A stretch of DNA of 64,000 nucleotides from Roseitranquillus sp963749675 (GCA_963749675.1 CAVVNT010000010.1:496001-560000), one strand, 5' to 3'. Counted from the first letter of the stretch, positions 31,833 through 40,579 are shown. The notes: a model not told the origin generated them from the sequence alone. Numbers and translations: made by a program.

Positions 31833-31864
31833 GGTCGGGGCGGCGGGTCTCGGCCGCCCCGACC
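31833..31864 (-). terminator. Hairpin downstream of the DUF1127 gene
   Basis: A perfect 12-bp stem (GGTCGGGGCGGC at 31833-31844 with its complement at 31853-31864) around an 8-base loop lies 32 bases after the DUF1127 stop. There is no clear T-tract on the minus strand, so termination strength is uncertain. Confidence 0.5.
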
Positions 31865-31895
31865 GTTTCCAGACGTCGGGAGCTGCGGTAGGCGC

Positions 31896-32108
31896 CTAGC
31901 GGCAGGCGGCGTCGCGCGCGACGTCCGCGATCTGGATCCGCGAGATGCCGATATCTGCCAGCTCCCGGTCGGTGAGCGCCGAAAGCTGCGCGTGCGTCTG
32001 GTTGTAGATCCGGCGGCGCCGGATGTCGGCAGCCGCGTTGCGGCGGAGCCCCTGGAACCAGGCGCCTAAGGGCGCGGTGGGGCGGGCATTGGTTTCGATG
32101 GTCGCCAT
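31896..32108 (-). CDS. DUF1127 domain small protein
   Basis: A 70-aa basic protein. The C-terminal half, RRRIYNQTHAQLSALTDRELADIGISRIQIADVARDAA, is the typical DUF1127 (YjiS-like) domain. Such short arginine-rich proteins are abundant in alphaproteobacteria; some affect phosphate or RNA metabolism, but this copy has no assignable role. It is a single-gene unit: about 270 bases upstream are non-coding and a hairpin follows. Confidence 0.85.
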   Translation of the reverse strand: MATIETNARPTAPLGAWFQGLRRNAAADIRRRRIYNQTHAQLSALTDRELADIGISRIQIADVARDAACR

Positions 32109-32269
32109 GTTTCGTCTCCTGCTCATGGCCTCGTTTACGCCAACAAGGATGGGGGTTTTCTGCGGATGCACAATGAGCGCAGGGGAATTGCTGCCTTGCA
32201 GCATGCGCATGGCGGCTGAGGGTGGCTCTGACAAGAGGGGCGGCGCACTATTTCTGTATTCGAGTTAGC

Positions 32270-32295
32270 GCCTTGTGCCGGCGAGGGCACAAGGC
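32270..32295 (-). terminator. Hairpin downstream of the imuA-like gene
   Basis: A perfect 10-bp stem, GCCTTGTGCC and GGCACAAGGC, around a 6-base loop lies about 86 bases after the imuA-like stop on the minus strand. It would close that transcript before the DUF1127 gene. No T-tract is seen. Confidence 0.45.
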
Positions 32296-32380
32296 CGCCT
32301 TGTTCGAGGTGGGCGACGAGACCCGCAAATCTTGTGGGTGGGTTAACATGGGCTCTTCCGAATGTTGGAAATTCCGGGCT

Positions 32381-32971
32381 TCAGGCTGTCGGATTGAGCT
32401 GCATGTCGGAGTCGGAGACGCACCATGCATGCGGTGGAGCGGTCCGCGCTCTCTGCCGTTGAAGCCGCCAGCCCTCCCGGATTTGGGAGAAGCTCCACCG
32501 GCTTTCCACGCCGGGCGCGGCCCCTTCCGGCGTCAGGACAAGGCCCAGCGGCGGCGTCCGGTCGGCCGCCCCGGCCTCGGCGGCGAGGTGCAGGCGCCGG
32601 ATCGGTGTCAGGGCTGGGGCGGCCGGCAGGTCGACGACCATCAGCGGCACGGCGCACGAGCGCAACGTCTCCTCCGCGCACCAGAGCAGATCCTCCGCGC
32701 GCCGCGGGGTGACGAAGATCAGCCGCGCCGGCTCGACCAGTGCCGCCGCACCGTCGCCGTGGAGCCTGTCCGACTCCCACGCGGGGGCGATCCAGAGGAC
32801 TTCGCCCTCGCACCCGCCGGCGACGAGCAGGGCAAGAGTCCGGCGGGCCGGACCGCAGAGTTCATGGACCCGGCCACGGGCGAGCCCGAGGCCGCCCAGA
32901 AACCGGACGTCATCGCTTGGCTCGGCATGGCGGCGGCGTGTCAGAAGATGAGGAGCAACGGCGGATCCCAT
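32381..32971 (-). CDS. imuA: ImuA-like (RecA/SulA-related) SOS mutagenesis protein
   Basis: About 196 aa, resembling the compact ImuA-like proteins of Rhodobacterales: RVHELCGPARRTLALLVAGG, VLWIAPAWESDRLHGDG, RLIFVTPRRAEDLLWCAEETLRS, PIRRLHLAAEAGAA and GVESRWSF. ImuA works with ImuB and DnaE2 in translesion synthesis in many alphaproteobacteria, but neither partner is nearby. A LexA box (GAAC-N7-GAAC) lies immediately upstream. I prefer the ATG at 32971 to one at 32986 because the latter touches the LexA box; a -35-like TTGAGA and -10-like TACGCT would place transcription start about at 32971, giving a leaderless message. That start choice is inference. Confidence 0.72.
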   Translation of the reverse strand: MGSAVAPHLLTRRRHAEPSDDVRFLGGLGLARGRVHELCGPARRTLALLVAGGCEGEVLWIAPAWESDRLHGDGAAALVEPARLIFVTPRRAEDLLWCAEETLRSCAVPLMVVDLPAAPALTPIRRLHLAAEAGAADRTPPLGLVLTPEGAAPGVESRWSFSQIREGWRLQRQRARTAPPHAWCVSDSDMQLNPTA

Positions 32972-32986
32972 GGGTCGAGCGTACAT

Positions 32987-33001
32987 GTTCCTTAAATGTT
33001 C
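32987..33001 (-). promoter_or_regulatory. LexA (SOS) box of the imuA-like gene
   Basis: GAACATTTAAGGAAC on the minus strand (GTTC-N7-GTTC on plus) matches the direct-repeat LexA operator known for alphaproteobacteria. It overlaps the putative promoter spacer of the imuA-like gene, so LexA should repress it until DNA damage. The match is exact in both half sites with the correct 7-base spacer. Confidence 0.8.
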
Positions 33002-33060
33002 TCAAGACGTCTTCGTTCAGACGCGGCCGCATGCGAGGCATTCCGGTTTCACCGGCTGCG

Positions 33061-33909
33061 CTAGAGAAGAACCCTTGCCTCGGCGATGCCGCGCCCGGCG
33101 TCTTCGGCGGCGAACGTCACGCCGTCCTCCGGGCCGATCTCTTCCGCCGACCGGCCCTGACGCGCTGACGTGCAGAAGAGCGTCGTCATGTCCGGTCCGC
33201 CGAACGCCGGACAGGTCGTGTTCGCCGCGCCGAACGCCACCGCCCGGAGAAAGCGGCCATCCGGGGCGTAGCAGGCGACGCGGCCCCCGCCCCACTGGGC
33301 GTTCCAGACATTTCCTTCGACATCCGTTACCGAGCCGTCCGGCATTCCCTGACCGACGAGATCGAGCCAGTCCTCCGGCGCTTCCTGGGGCCAGCCATCC
33401 GTGTCAAGCGCGACGCGCCGGATTACCGCGGTAGGGGTGTCGGCGAAATACGCAGCCGACCGATCCGGCGTGAAGCAGATCGAGTTCGGTATCGTGATCG
33501 GATGGAAGAGCAGTCGCACCTCGCCGCGGTAGAACCTGTAGATCGAGCCAAGCCCGGGCTCGGCTCCCTTGCCCATCGTGCCGATCCAGAACCCGCCCCA
33601 CGGATCGGCGCGCCCGTCGTTCGACCGCGTGCGGCGATCGTCCGCTTCGAGCGGGACGACATCCTCGCGCCGGTCGGTCTCGAGCTCCAGGACCAGCAGG
33701 CGCGTCTCGGACGCGACGAGCAGCGCCGTCTCGGAGATCCAGCCGGCGGCGGAGACGTGCTCGTCGAAGCGCCATTGGCGCAGCCTGCCGCCCTCGCGCG
33801 AGAGCAGACGCCCGTCGATGATGTCGAACCAGAAGAGCTGGCCGCGGCCGGGGTGCCAGAGTGGCCCCTCCCCGAGCTCACAGGGCGTCGTGTCGTAGAT
33901 GGTGCTCAT
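33061..33909 (-). CDS. SMP-30/gluconolactonase-family lactonase
   Basis: A 282-aa six-bladed propeller lactonase, likely hydrolysing a sugar lactone such as arabino-, xylono- or gluconolactone. Metal-site motifs visible are ELGEGPLWHP (Glu), RSNDGRADPWGGFWIGTM (Asn/Asp region), and GMPDGSVTDVEGNVWNAQWGGGRV (Asp). ATG at 33909. It lies 80 bases downstream of an SDR gene on the same strand; together they suggest oxidation of a sugar to its lactone followed by hydrolysis, though the sugar is unknown. Confidence 0.88.
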   Translation of the reverse strand: MSTIYDTTPCELGEGPLWHPGRGQLFWFDIIDGRLLSREGGRLRQWRFDEHVSAAGWISETALLVASETRLLVLELETDRREDVVPLEADDRRTRSNDGRADPWGGFWIGTMGKGAEPGLGSIYRFYRGEVRLLFHPITIPNSICFTPDRSAAYFADTPTAVIRRVALDTDGWPQEAPEDWLDLVGQGMPDGSVTDVEGNVWNAQWGGGRVACYAPDGRFLRAVAFGAANTTCPAFGGPDMTTLFCTSARQGRSAEEIGPEDGVTFAAEDAGRGIAEARVLL

Positions 33910-33991
33910 CCGTCTGTCGGTTCCGCCGTTCTTGCCGTCTTGCGCCGGGCGAACCCGTGGGATGAGGCGACCGCCACGCCTGACGCCCCGC

Positions 33992-34762
33992 TCATCCGGT
34001 CGTGGCCACGCCGCCGTCGACGACGAGCGCCTGTCCGGTCACGGCGCGACTTGCCTCAGAGGCGAGAAAAAGGCACGGCGCGACCACGTCTTCGGCCCTC
34101 AGGACATCCGGCAGGCACTGGCGCTCGAGATGCGCGGCGAGTCCCTCCTCTGTGATCCAGAGCCTTTCCTGCCGTTCCGTCAGGATAAGGCCGGGGGCAA
34201 GCGCGTTCACGCGTACCCGGTCGCGCCCGAACTCGCGCGCGAGGGACCGCGTCAGGCCGTTGATGCCCGAGTTCGCGGTCGTGTAGGCGGGGAGCCCTGC
34301 CATGCCCATCATGTAGCTGATCGACGACAGGTTTACGATCGCTCCGCCGCCGGCGGCCTTCATGCCGGAAATGACGGCCTGCGCGGCGAAGAAATAGTGC
34401 TTCAGGTTCACGGCCAGCGACCAGTCCCAGAACGCTTCGTCGACCGCGAGCGTCTCGTGTCGTTGGTCGTTCGCGGCGTTGTTGATCAGCCGGGTGATCG
34501 GGCCGTGCGCCTCTGCCGCCTGCGCGACCGCCTGCTTGAGCGCGGGGATGTCCGTCACGTCGCACGGGATGAAGAGCGGCATGGTCCCCGTCGTTTCCGC
34601 CATCGCTGCCACGAAGTCGGAAGCGTCCGACCTCTGGACGAAAGCGACACGGGCACCCTGCCGCAAGAACCCCTCCGTCAACGCGGCACCGATGCCGGAG
34701 CCCCCGCCCGAGATGAAGACGGAGGCGCCGTCGAGGTCTGGAAAGGATGCCGTCACTTGCAT
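33992..34762 (-). CDS. SDR-family oxidoreductase with altered active site (YxxxN)
   Basis: A 256-aa Rossmann-fold protein of the classical short-chain dehydrogenase type: nucleotide loop FISGGGSGIGAALTEGF, NNAA at about 94-97, catalytic Ser in NLSSISY and Tyr160 in PAYTTANSG. The usual catalytic Lys four residues after Tyr is Asn164 here. The position beside an SMP-30 lactonase suggests a sugar dehydrogenase. The Lys-to-Asn change makes normal activity doubtful unless another residue substitutes. ATG at 34762 chosen because upstream residues do not fit the family N-terminus. Confidence 0.85.
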   Translation of the reverse strand: MQVTASFPDLDGASVFISGGGSGIGAALTEGFLRQGARVAFVQRSDASDFVAAMAETTGTMPLFIPCDVTDIPALKQAVAQAAEAHGPITRLINNAANDQRHETLAVDEAFWDWSLAVNLKHYFFAAQAVISGMKAAGGGAIVNLSSISYMMGMAGLPAYTTANSGINGLTRSLAREFGRDRVRVNALAPGLILTERQERLWITEEGLAAHLERQCLPDVLRAEDVVAPCLFLASEASRAVTGQALVVDGGVATTG

Positions 34763-34830
34763 TGCCGCCGGATCATGCACGCAGCTGCGCGGCGGGCGCA
34801 ACCGATCGCGCATGGCAAAGGATCGGCGGG

Positions 34831-35505
34831 CTAGAGGCTCCGCAGCAGGCGACGGGCTTCGGCGCGTATCTCGTCGGCGGTCAGGATGAAGGCGTCGTTG
34901 CCGATCTCGGAGCCCGGGCCCGGTCTGAGCGCTGCCACCATGCCGAAGAGCCGGCCGTCGGCATCGAAGACCGGGCCGCCGGAGAAGCCGCGCCGGATAC
35001 CCGGCATCCGCGCGATGACGCCCGGGCCGAACGGCGCCACGGTGCGCTTGCCTGAGGAAACCCGGCCAGCGACAGTCATGCGTCTGCCCGCACCCGTCGC
35101 CCGAGGCACGATGCCTGCTGCCACCAGCGCGCCGCCAAGTCCGTCCCGCGCGGCGCCCGCGGGCGCCACCGGCAGGAAATCGTCGCTCACCCGCAGAAGG
35201 GCGAGGTCCATGCGATGACTCACCGCGATGACGACGGCATTGGCGCGCCGCCCCCTCGCACCCGGAACGACTAGCTTTACCGTGGCGCCGCGGCGTCGCC
35301 CGTTGAGAACATGCGCGTTCGTGACGACGATGCCTTCGTCGATCATGAAGCTCGAGCCGGTCAGCGCTCCGTTGACGACAGTCGCATGATAGTCGAGAGG
35401 GGAGGGCCGCACGTCGGCAGCGGCCGTCGAGAAGGCAAGGATGATAGCCAGCACCGTCGCGATGATCCGCGTCCTACCGCGACGCTGTCGTATCCAGTCC
35501 AGCAC
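34831..35505 (-). CDS. Trypsin-like serine protease, exported
   Basis: About 224 aa. A hydrophobic signal-like segment (IIATVLAIILAFSTAAADV) precedes a compact S1-type domain with the triad His in VVTNAHVLNG, Asp in HRMDLALLRV and Ser in RRGFSGGPVFDADG. There is no PDZ domain, so it is not a DegP/HtrA. It is probably periplasmic. I chose the GTG at 35505, which has GGAG ten bases before it; an ATG at 35559 would add 18 arginine-rich residues. The substrate is unknown. Confidence 0.78.
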   Translation of the reverse strand: MLDWIRQRRGRTRIIATVLAIILAFSTAAADVRPSPLDYHATVVNGALTGSSFMIDEGIVVTNAHVLNGRRRGATVKLVVPGARGRRANAVVIAVSHRMDLALLRVSDDFLPVAPAGAARDGLGGALVAAGIVPRATGAGRRMTVAGRVSSGKRTVAPFGPGVIARMPGIRRGFSGGPVFDADGRLFGMVAALRPGPGSEIGNDAFILTADEIRAEARRLLRSL

Positions 35506-35619
35506 GTTATTCAGGCTCCGCTCGGCGCGGCGAGGGCATCGCCGCCGTGCGGGCCGCAACTTGTCAGCTTGGGCTTACCGCAAGAATAACGTCGGGGCAG
35601 AAAGTCCCGCGGTCGAGCT

Positions 35620-35979
35620 TCAGTGTCCCTCCGACGCCCGCAACACCGCTTGAACCTTCTTCGTCAGCTTGGATCGGACTAGTCCGTACGCCACCTTCAG
35701 GCGATGCTCCAGTTCGTCTTCGGCAGTGCCTTCCGGCAGGAGAACCCAGGACCGGTGGAAGTAACGCGCGCGCGTCGCGATGCCTGCGTCGATGAGCATG
35801 CCGGCCGTATCCAGGTCCGGACACTTGACCGAGACGCCGGGCGTCACCGCGCCGATACAGGCAAACATCTTGCCGCCGACCTTCCACGCATCGTGGCCGC
35901 CGCCCCAGGGGTCTGACACTTCCGCGCCGGGTAGCGCGCGGCAGATCGCGCCGACACGGTTTCGGAACTCGTCGCTCAT
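35620..35979 (-). CDS. MmcQ/YjbR family protein
   Basis: A 119-aa protein of the MmcQ/YjbR family (CyaY-like fold, DNA-binding-like). Visible are ICRALPGAEVSDPWGGGHDAWKV, KMFACIGAVTPGVSVKCPD, FHRSWVLLPEG and the final LVRSKLTKKVQAVL. The function is unknown. The ATG at 35979 has GGAGGTGC upstream. Confidence 0.85.
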   Translation of the reverse strand: MSDEFRNRVGAICRALPGAEVSDPWGGGHDAWKVGGKMFACIGAVTPGVSVKCPDLDTAGMLIDAGIATRARYFHRSWVLLPEGTAEDELEHRLKVAYGLVRSKLTKKVQAVLRASEGH

Positions 35980-36131
35980 TCTGCACCTCCCAGAATCGCC
36001 GGGCCTTCTGCACCGGCAGCTTCACGGCGTCGATGCGGGGCCATGGAAACCTTCTCAGCGAATACTCAACCTTAATCGCTTCTTAAGGCTGCGCGCGCAT
36101 ACCGAGCGTGCCAATCTCTACGGAGCCCGCA

Positions 36132-36803
36132 ATGTTCAACCGTTTGGCGGTCGCGTCTTCCGCCCTCATCTCCCTCATGCTCGCGGTGATGCCGGCATCG
36201 GCATCCGTGATCTCGGAGGATGACGCCCAATTCAGCCGCCACTGGAAGAGCCCGACCCAAATCGGATTCGGATACGATACCGTCATCGGCACGGCGGAGA
36301 GACAGAACTCGCACGAGTTCATAGCCTTCACGTCGCTGGCGCAGGGCGCGCAGGTGTTGAGCTTCGTCTTCACGATTCCGGACTACGCGCGCACGTCCGA
36401 CCGGTATTCGGGTGGTGGCGTGGTCTTCTGGAGCGCAGATCCTTTCAGGCATGCTTGGGACGGCGAGAACGCAGGAAGTTTTCAGCTTGGCCGATGGACC
36501 CCCAGCCAGACGGTGGAGATCTTGCTCGGCGACGACTTCCGGGGCTCCCTCAATGTCGGCGTCTATTTCACGCACGGCAGTGATGTGGCGTGGCAACTCT
36601 CGGCGCCCGGCAACGCCATGCCCGCCGTGCAGGATCCGGAGTCATTGAACAACATCGTCCTGGTCGAGCCTTCGGACGCACCTTCGCCGGCGCCGGCGCC
36701 GGTTCCGCTTCCGGCCGGCATCTGGCTGATGCTCGGAGGCATGTCGATGTTCGGCGGTATGAGCCTACAGAAGCAGCTTCGGAGGTCTGGCGAAACGGCC
36801 TGA
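36132..36803 (+). CDS. Secreted VPLPA-CTERM protein of unknown function
   Basis: A 223-aa protein with a signal peptide (MFNRLAVASSALISLMLAVMPASA) and a C-terminal VPLPAGIWLMLGGMSMFGGM sorting signal followed by a basic tail. The middle part is beta-rich without a recognisable domain and ends in an Ala-Pro linker (APSPAPAPVPLPA). It is one of three VPLPA proteins in the window. The ATG at 36132 has ACGGAG upstream. A strong hairpin follows the gene. Confidence 0.75.
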   Translation: MFNRLAVASSALISLMLAVMPASASVISEDDAQFSRHWKSPTQIGFGYDTVIGTAERQNSHEFIAFTSLAQGAQVLSFVFTIPDYARTSDRYSGGGVVFWSADPFRHAWDGENAGSFQLGRWTPSQTVEILLGDDFRGSLNVGVYFTHGSDVAWQLSAPGNAMPAVQDPESLNNIVLVEPSDAPSPAPAPVPLPAGIWLMLGGMSMFGGMSLQKQLRRSGETA

Positions 36804-36811
36804 CCTTACGC

Positions 36812-36860
36812 GCGGGCGGAGGAGCAAGGTTCCCCAACCTCGATCCGCTCCTCCGCCCGC
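36812..36860 (+). terminator. Strong hairpin after the VPLPA gene
   Basis: A perfect 14-bp stem (GCGGGCGGAGGAGC at 36812-36825 with its complement at 36847-36860) lies right after the stop at 36803. The loop itself can pair (AGGTT/AACCT). No clear T-tract follows. Confidence 0.6.
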
Positions 36861-37068
36861 CCCGGCCTCACAGCCGGGAGCCGGCCGCACGCAAAGCTCA
36901 CGGCGGTACCGGGTCCATGAATCCTGTTTCGCCAAGATTACCACGGCGGTAACGCAGCGACTCCCTCGCCGGACCTAAGGGCCCATCAACTGCAAGACAC
37001 TCCTCAACTGGACGCTTCCGTCAGGCGCGATGTCGCGCTAGGCAGGCGGAGGCAGAGGGGCTGCGAGC

Positions 37069-37320
37069 ATGAGATGCGTCTTCGTCCAGATCAGATGTGA
37101 GCCCGGCAAGACCTATCAGGTTGCGCAGGAGGTCGCATTGCGAGAGATCGCCTCGGAACTCTACTCCACGAGCGGCGACTTCGATCTGCTTGCCAAGATC
37201 TACATTCCCGACGACGCGGATATCGGGGTCTATCTCAACGAGGGATTGCTCGATATCCCCGGCATCGTACGCTCACTGACGACGATCACCTTCAAGGCCA
37301 TTCACGCCGGCGAGGATTGA
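37069..37320 (+). CDS. Stand-alone Lrp/AsnC effector-binding (RAM) domain protein
   Basis: An 83-aa protein consisting only of the AsnC_trans_reg ligand-binding domain: CVFVQIRCEPGKTYQVAQEV, ELYSTSGDFDLLAKIYI and LDIPGIVRSLTTITFKAI. No helix-turn-helix is present, so it cannot bind DNA by itself. Such stand-alone RAM proteins may sense amino acids or join Lrp-type oligomers. It is convergent with the glucoamylase gene with only 7 bases between. Confidence 0.85.
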   Translation: MRCVFVQIRCEPGKTYQVAQEVALREIASELYSTSGDFDLLAKIYIPDDADIGVYLNEGLLDIPGIVRSLTTITFKAIHAGED

Positions 37321-37327
37321 GAAGCGG

Positions 37328-39253
37328 TCAGGAACTTTCGTGCATGACCGAGGCGTGAGAGGCCGTGATCCTTCCGATCCTCTTCGTCTTCGCAACGGCC
37401 GACACGATTCCCCGCCAGCCGAGCGTCGCGCCGACGCGGCGCTTCGCACGGTCGGCGTAGGTGCCCTGCATGGCGTGACAACCCTCTTCGTGGCAGAGTT
37501 GCAGATGCCCCGCCGAAGCGATCAGCGCGAGGTGCGTGAAGGCCTGCGGAAAATTGCCGAGGAAGCGCCCCTCCGCCGGATCGATCTCTTCGGCGAAGAG
37601 TCCGACGTCGTTCGCGCGCTTGACGAGACGGTCGAACAGTTCGGCCGCCTCGGTCCGCCGCCCGGCCATCAGCATCGCGTCGACCAGCCAGAACGAGCAG
37701 ATCAGGAACGCCCCCTCGTCGCCCGCCAGCCCGTCTTCGGTCTGGTAGCGACGCACGAAGTCTCCCTCCCGCAGGTCCCGCTCGATGGTGGAGATCGTCG
37801 CGTTCAGCGCTTCGTCGGACATCGGAAAGCCCATCATCGGCGCCAGCAGCGCGGCGGCGTCGACGCCGTCGTGACCGAAGGCCTGCAGCATGTGTCCGTC
37901 GGGACCGAAGCCCTTCTCGGCAATTTCGTTCGCCACCGCATCGCGCGCCTCGACCCAGTTTTCATTGCTACCCAGCAGTCGGATCGCGCGATCAAGCGTC
38001 ACCCAACTCATCACCTTGCTGTGGACGTGATGGCGCGGCGCGCCCCGGATCTCCCACAGGCCCTGATCGGGGTCCCGCCAGTTCGCGGCCACGTAGTCCG
38101 CGACGTTGGTCAGCATGGCCGTTGCGTCGCCATCGATCCGGCCGCCGATGGCGCTGAAGATCTCCGCCCAGTCCAGAAGCTCGCCGAAGACGTCCATCTG
38201 CCGCTGCCCGTGCGCGCCGTTGCCCGCGCGAACCGGAGCGCTGCCGAGGTGACCGTCCAGATGCGGAAACTCCCGCTCCGCCAAATCGCCGTCGGCCTCG
38301 ATCCCGTACATGATCTGCGGCACCCCCTTTTCGCCGCTCCCGGCGGTCACGAGGAAGTCGCTGAAGCGCCGCGCTTCTCCGCCGTAGCCCGCCACCGCAA
38401 GGGCGTAGAGCGCAAGCACAGAATCGCGGAGCCAGCAGAAGCGATAGTCCCAGTTCCGGTTGCCGCCGATCTGTTCCGGCAACGACGAGGTCGGCGCCGC
38501 CACGAGAGCGCCCGACGGTGCGTAGGTCAGCAGTTTCAAGGTGATCGCGGAGCGTCGGACCATGTCCCGATGCGGGCCGTCGTAGCGGCAGAACTCGGTC
38601 CACTCCTCCCAGAAGGCCCGCGTCACGTCGAGCATCGCCTCGGCGCGGGCGAGCGGATCGCCGTCGAAAGGTTCGGGCGCCAGAACAAAGACGAGCCGCT
38701 CGCCCGCGGCGATGTCGAAGGTCGCCTCGGCCGTGTCTCGGTCGATGTCGATGTCCGTCAGCGCGTGATGCAGCACGACGCCTGAACCCGCCACGACGCA
38801 ACCGTCGCGCCGACTGAGCGTCTCTGGCTGCCGAGCCCAGTCAACCGACGGCCGAAAGCGCAACCGCATGCGCACGGTTCCCGACGAGCATTCAAGGCGG
38901 CGCACGATCCAGTGCGGTGCGCGCAAGGTGACGTAGTCGAAGATGCCGTTGTCCGGGCAGCGCCCGACCGGCATCGCGTCCTGCAGGGTGACGTTGCCGT
39001 CCCGGGTGGAGAACGCTGTCGAGAGGATCGCGGTGTCGTCGAGATACGCGCGCTCTGCCCGGTATTCGCCGTCGGGCGCGATCGAGAACGAACCGCCCTT
39101 GCGCGCATCGAGGATCGACAGGAACGTCGGGTCTGCGTCGAACCGTCCAAGGCAGGTCCAATCGATGCTGCCCTCGGCCGAGACGAGCGCGGCGCCGTGG
39201 CAGTCGCCGATCAGCGCGTAGTCTCGTATCGGCCGGTATTCCGTCTGGTCCAT
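37328..39253 (-). CDS. GH15 glucoamylase/trehalase-like glycoside hydrolase
   Basis: A 641-aa cytoplasmic protein without a signal peptide. The N-terminal beta domain starts RPIRDYALIGDCHGAALVS and includes GSIDWTCLGRFDADPTF. The alpha/alpha-barrel follows with RNWDYRFCWLRDSVLAL and a C-terminal FAEEIDPAEGRFLGNFPQAFTHLALI, which includes the second catalytic Glu region of GH15. Members hydrolyse alpha-glucans or trehalose. It may support the storage-glucan metabolism of the 0-9.5 kb operon, but the substrate cannot be read from sequence. Confidence 0.9.
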   Translation of the reverse strand: MDQTEYRPIRDYALIGDCHGAALVSAEGSIDWTCLGRFDADPTFLSILDARKGGSFSIAPDGEYRAERAYLDDTAILSTAFSTRDGNVTLQDAMPVGRCPDNGIFDYVTLRAPHWIVRRLECSSGTVRMRLRFRPSVDWARQPETLSRRDGCVVAGSGVVLHHALTDIDIDRDTAEATFDIAAGERLVFVLAPEPFDGDPLARAEAMLDVTRAFWEEWTEFCRYDGPHRDMVRRSAITLKLLTYAPSGALVAAPTSSLPEQIGGNRNWDYRFCWLRDSVLALYALAVAGYGGEARRFSDFLVTAGSGEKGVPQIMYGIEADGDLAEREFPHLDGHLGSAPVRAGNGAHGQRQMDVFGELLDWAEIFSAIGGRIDGDATAMLTNVADYVAANWRDPDQGLWEIRGAPRHHVHSKVMSWVTLDRAIRLLGSNENWVEARDAVANEIAEKGFGPDGHMLQAFGHDGVDAAALLAPMMGFPMSDEALNATISTIERDLREGDFVRRYQTEDGLAGDEGAFLICSFWLVDAMLMAGRRTEAAELFDRLVKRANDVGLFAEEIDPAEGRFLGNFPQAFTHLALIASAGHLQLCHEEGCHAMQGTYADRAKRRVGATLGWRGIVSAVAKTKRIGRITASHASVMHESS

Positions 39254-39547
39254 GGCACCTCGGCTGGCATCGTTGCGTTCGGGCCGAACTACCGCGCTTT
39301 TGCGGCAGGTCCAGTCACCTCGCGGGAAGCTGATCGCTCCCTTCGCCGGGTTCGAGGATTGGCAGATGGCCATCACGACAGGCCGCGTCGCGCCGAGAGA
39401 GCGACGCCGAGTGCGGGCCGGCGCGGAGGATCGCGCGGAGCGCGTGCCCGGCCGTCCGCGGCACGAATGTGCGTCTTCTGCAGGCAGCCCGCCTTGACCC
39501 CCCGCCTGCCATCGGCTGATCTCGCGCGACTTAATCCGGAGCGCGCG

Positions 39548-40579
39548 ATGAGAACGTGGTTCAGCGAAGAGCACCGCCTGCACTTCCCGCAAGGCGAGCT
39601 GTCAGGAGGCGAGCTCGTCACGCCCTACGAGCGGCCGAGCCGCGTGGAATACGTGCTTCGTCGCCTCGGCGACCGGGGCTTCGAGGCACCGAAGGCGCCG
39701 GGAGAGGCCGAGATGGCGTCCATCCGCGCCGTCCACGCGGAGGATTATCTGGCGTTTCTAGAAGCCGCATGGGCCGAATGGGTCGCCGAAGGCTTCACCG
39801 GCGAAGCCATCGCCTGCAACTATCCGGCGCGACGGATGCAGACGACCCGCCCGCCTCACCACATCGATGGCAAGGTGGGGTATTACGCCCTCGCTTCCGA
39901 GACCGCGATCACGGCCGGCACCTGGCGCGCCGCTCTGTCCTCGGCGGCGAGCGCCCAGGCGGCGGCGCGCGACGTTGCTGATGGCGCGCCCGGGTCCTTC
40001 GCCCTCTGCCGGCCGCCGGGCCACCATTCGTCGCACGACCAGTTCGGCGGATACTGCTTCATCAACAACGCCGGGGTCGCCGCCGAAGTGCTGCGCAACC
40101 GGGGCGCCGGGCGCGTCGCAATCCTCGACATCGACTTCCACCACGGTAACGGCACGCAGGACATCTTCTACGAGCGAGACGACGTCTTCTTCGCCTCCCT
40201 TCACGGCACGCCGGAGGATGCATTCCCCTATTTCCTCGGCTACGCCGACGAGACAGGCGCGGGCGCGGGCGAGGGGACGACCGCGAACTTCCCCCTGCCG
40301 CCGGGCACGCCATGGGGGCCGTGGTCCGATGCGCTGGACAGCGCGCTTCGCCGCATCCAGTCGTTCGGAGCCGAAGCGCTGGTCGTGTCGCTCGGCGTCG
40401 ATGCGTACGAAAACGATCCGATCAGCTTCTTCAAGCTGACCTCCGAGGACTTCCTCCGCGCGGGCCGACGCATTGCCGGGGCCGGAATGCCAACCGTCTT
40501 CTGCCTGGAAGGCGGCTATGCGGTCGAGGCGGTCGGCGTGAACGTCGTCAACGTCCTCGAAGGGTACCGCTCGGCATGA
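39548..40579 (+). CDS. Histone deacetylase-family deacetylase (acetylpolyamine amidohydrolase type)
   Basis: A 343-aa zinc-dependent deacetylase of the arginase/deacetylase fold. Active-site motifs are CRPPGHHSSHDQFGGYCFINN (His pair), ILDIDFHHGNGTQDIFY (Asp and His ligands) and VSLGVDAYENDPISFF (second Asp ligand). The family in bacteria usually removes acetyl groups from polyamines or small amines. ATG at 39548 was chosen over far-upstream alternatives because the family N-terminus MRTWFSEEHRLHFP starts here. Confidence 0.9.
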   Translation: MRTWFSEEHRLHFPQGELSGGELVTPYERPSRVEYVLRRLGDRGFEAPKAPGEAEMASIRAVHAEDYLAFLEAAWAEWVAEGFTGEAIACNYPARRMQTTRPPHHIDGKVGYYALASETAITAGTWRAALSSAASAQAAARDVADGAPGSFALCRPPGHHSSHDQFGGYCFINNAGVAAEVLRNRGAGRVAILDIDFHHGNGTQDIFYERDDVFFASLHGTPEDAFPYFLGYADETGAGAGEGTTANFPLPPGTPWGPWSDALDSALRRIQSFGAEALVVSLGVDAYENDPISFFKLTSEDFLRAGRRIAGAGMPTVFCLEGGYAVEAVGVNVVNVLEGYRSA

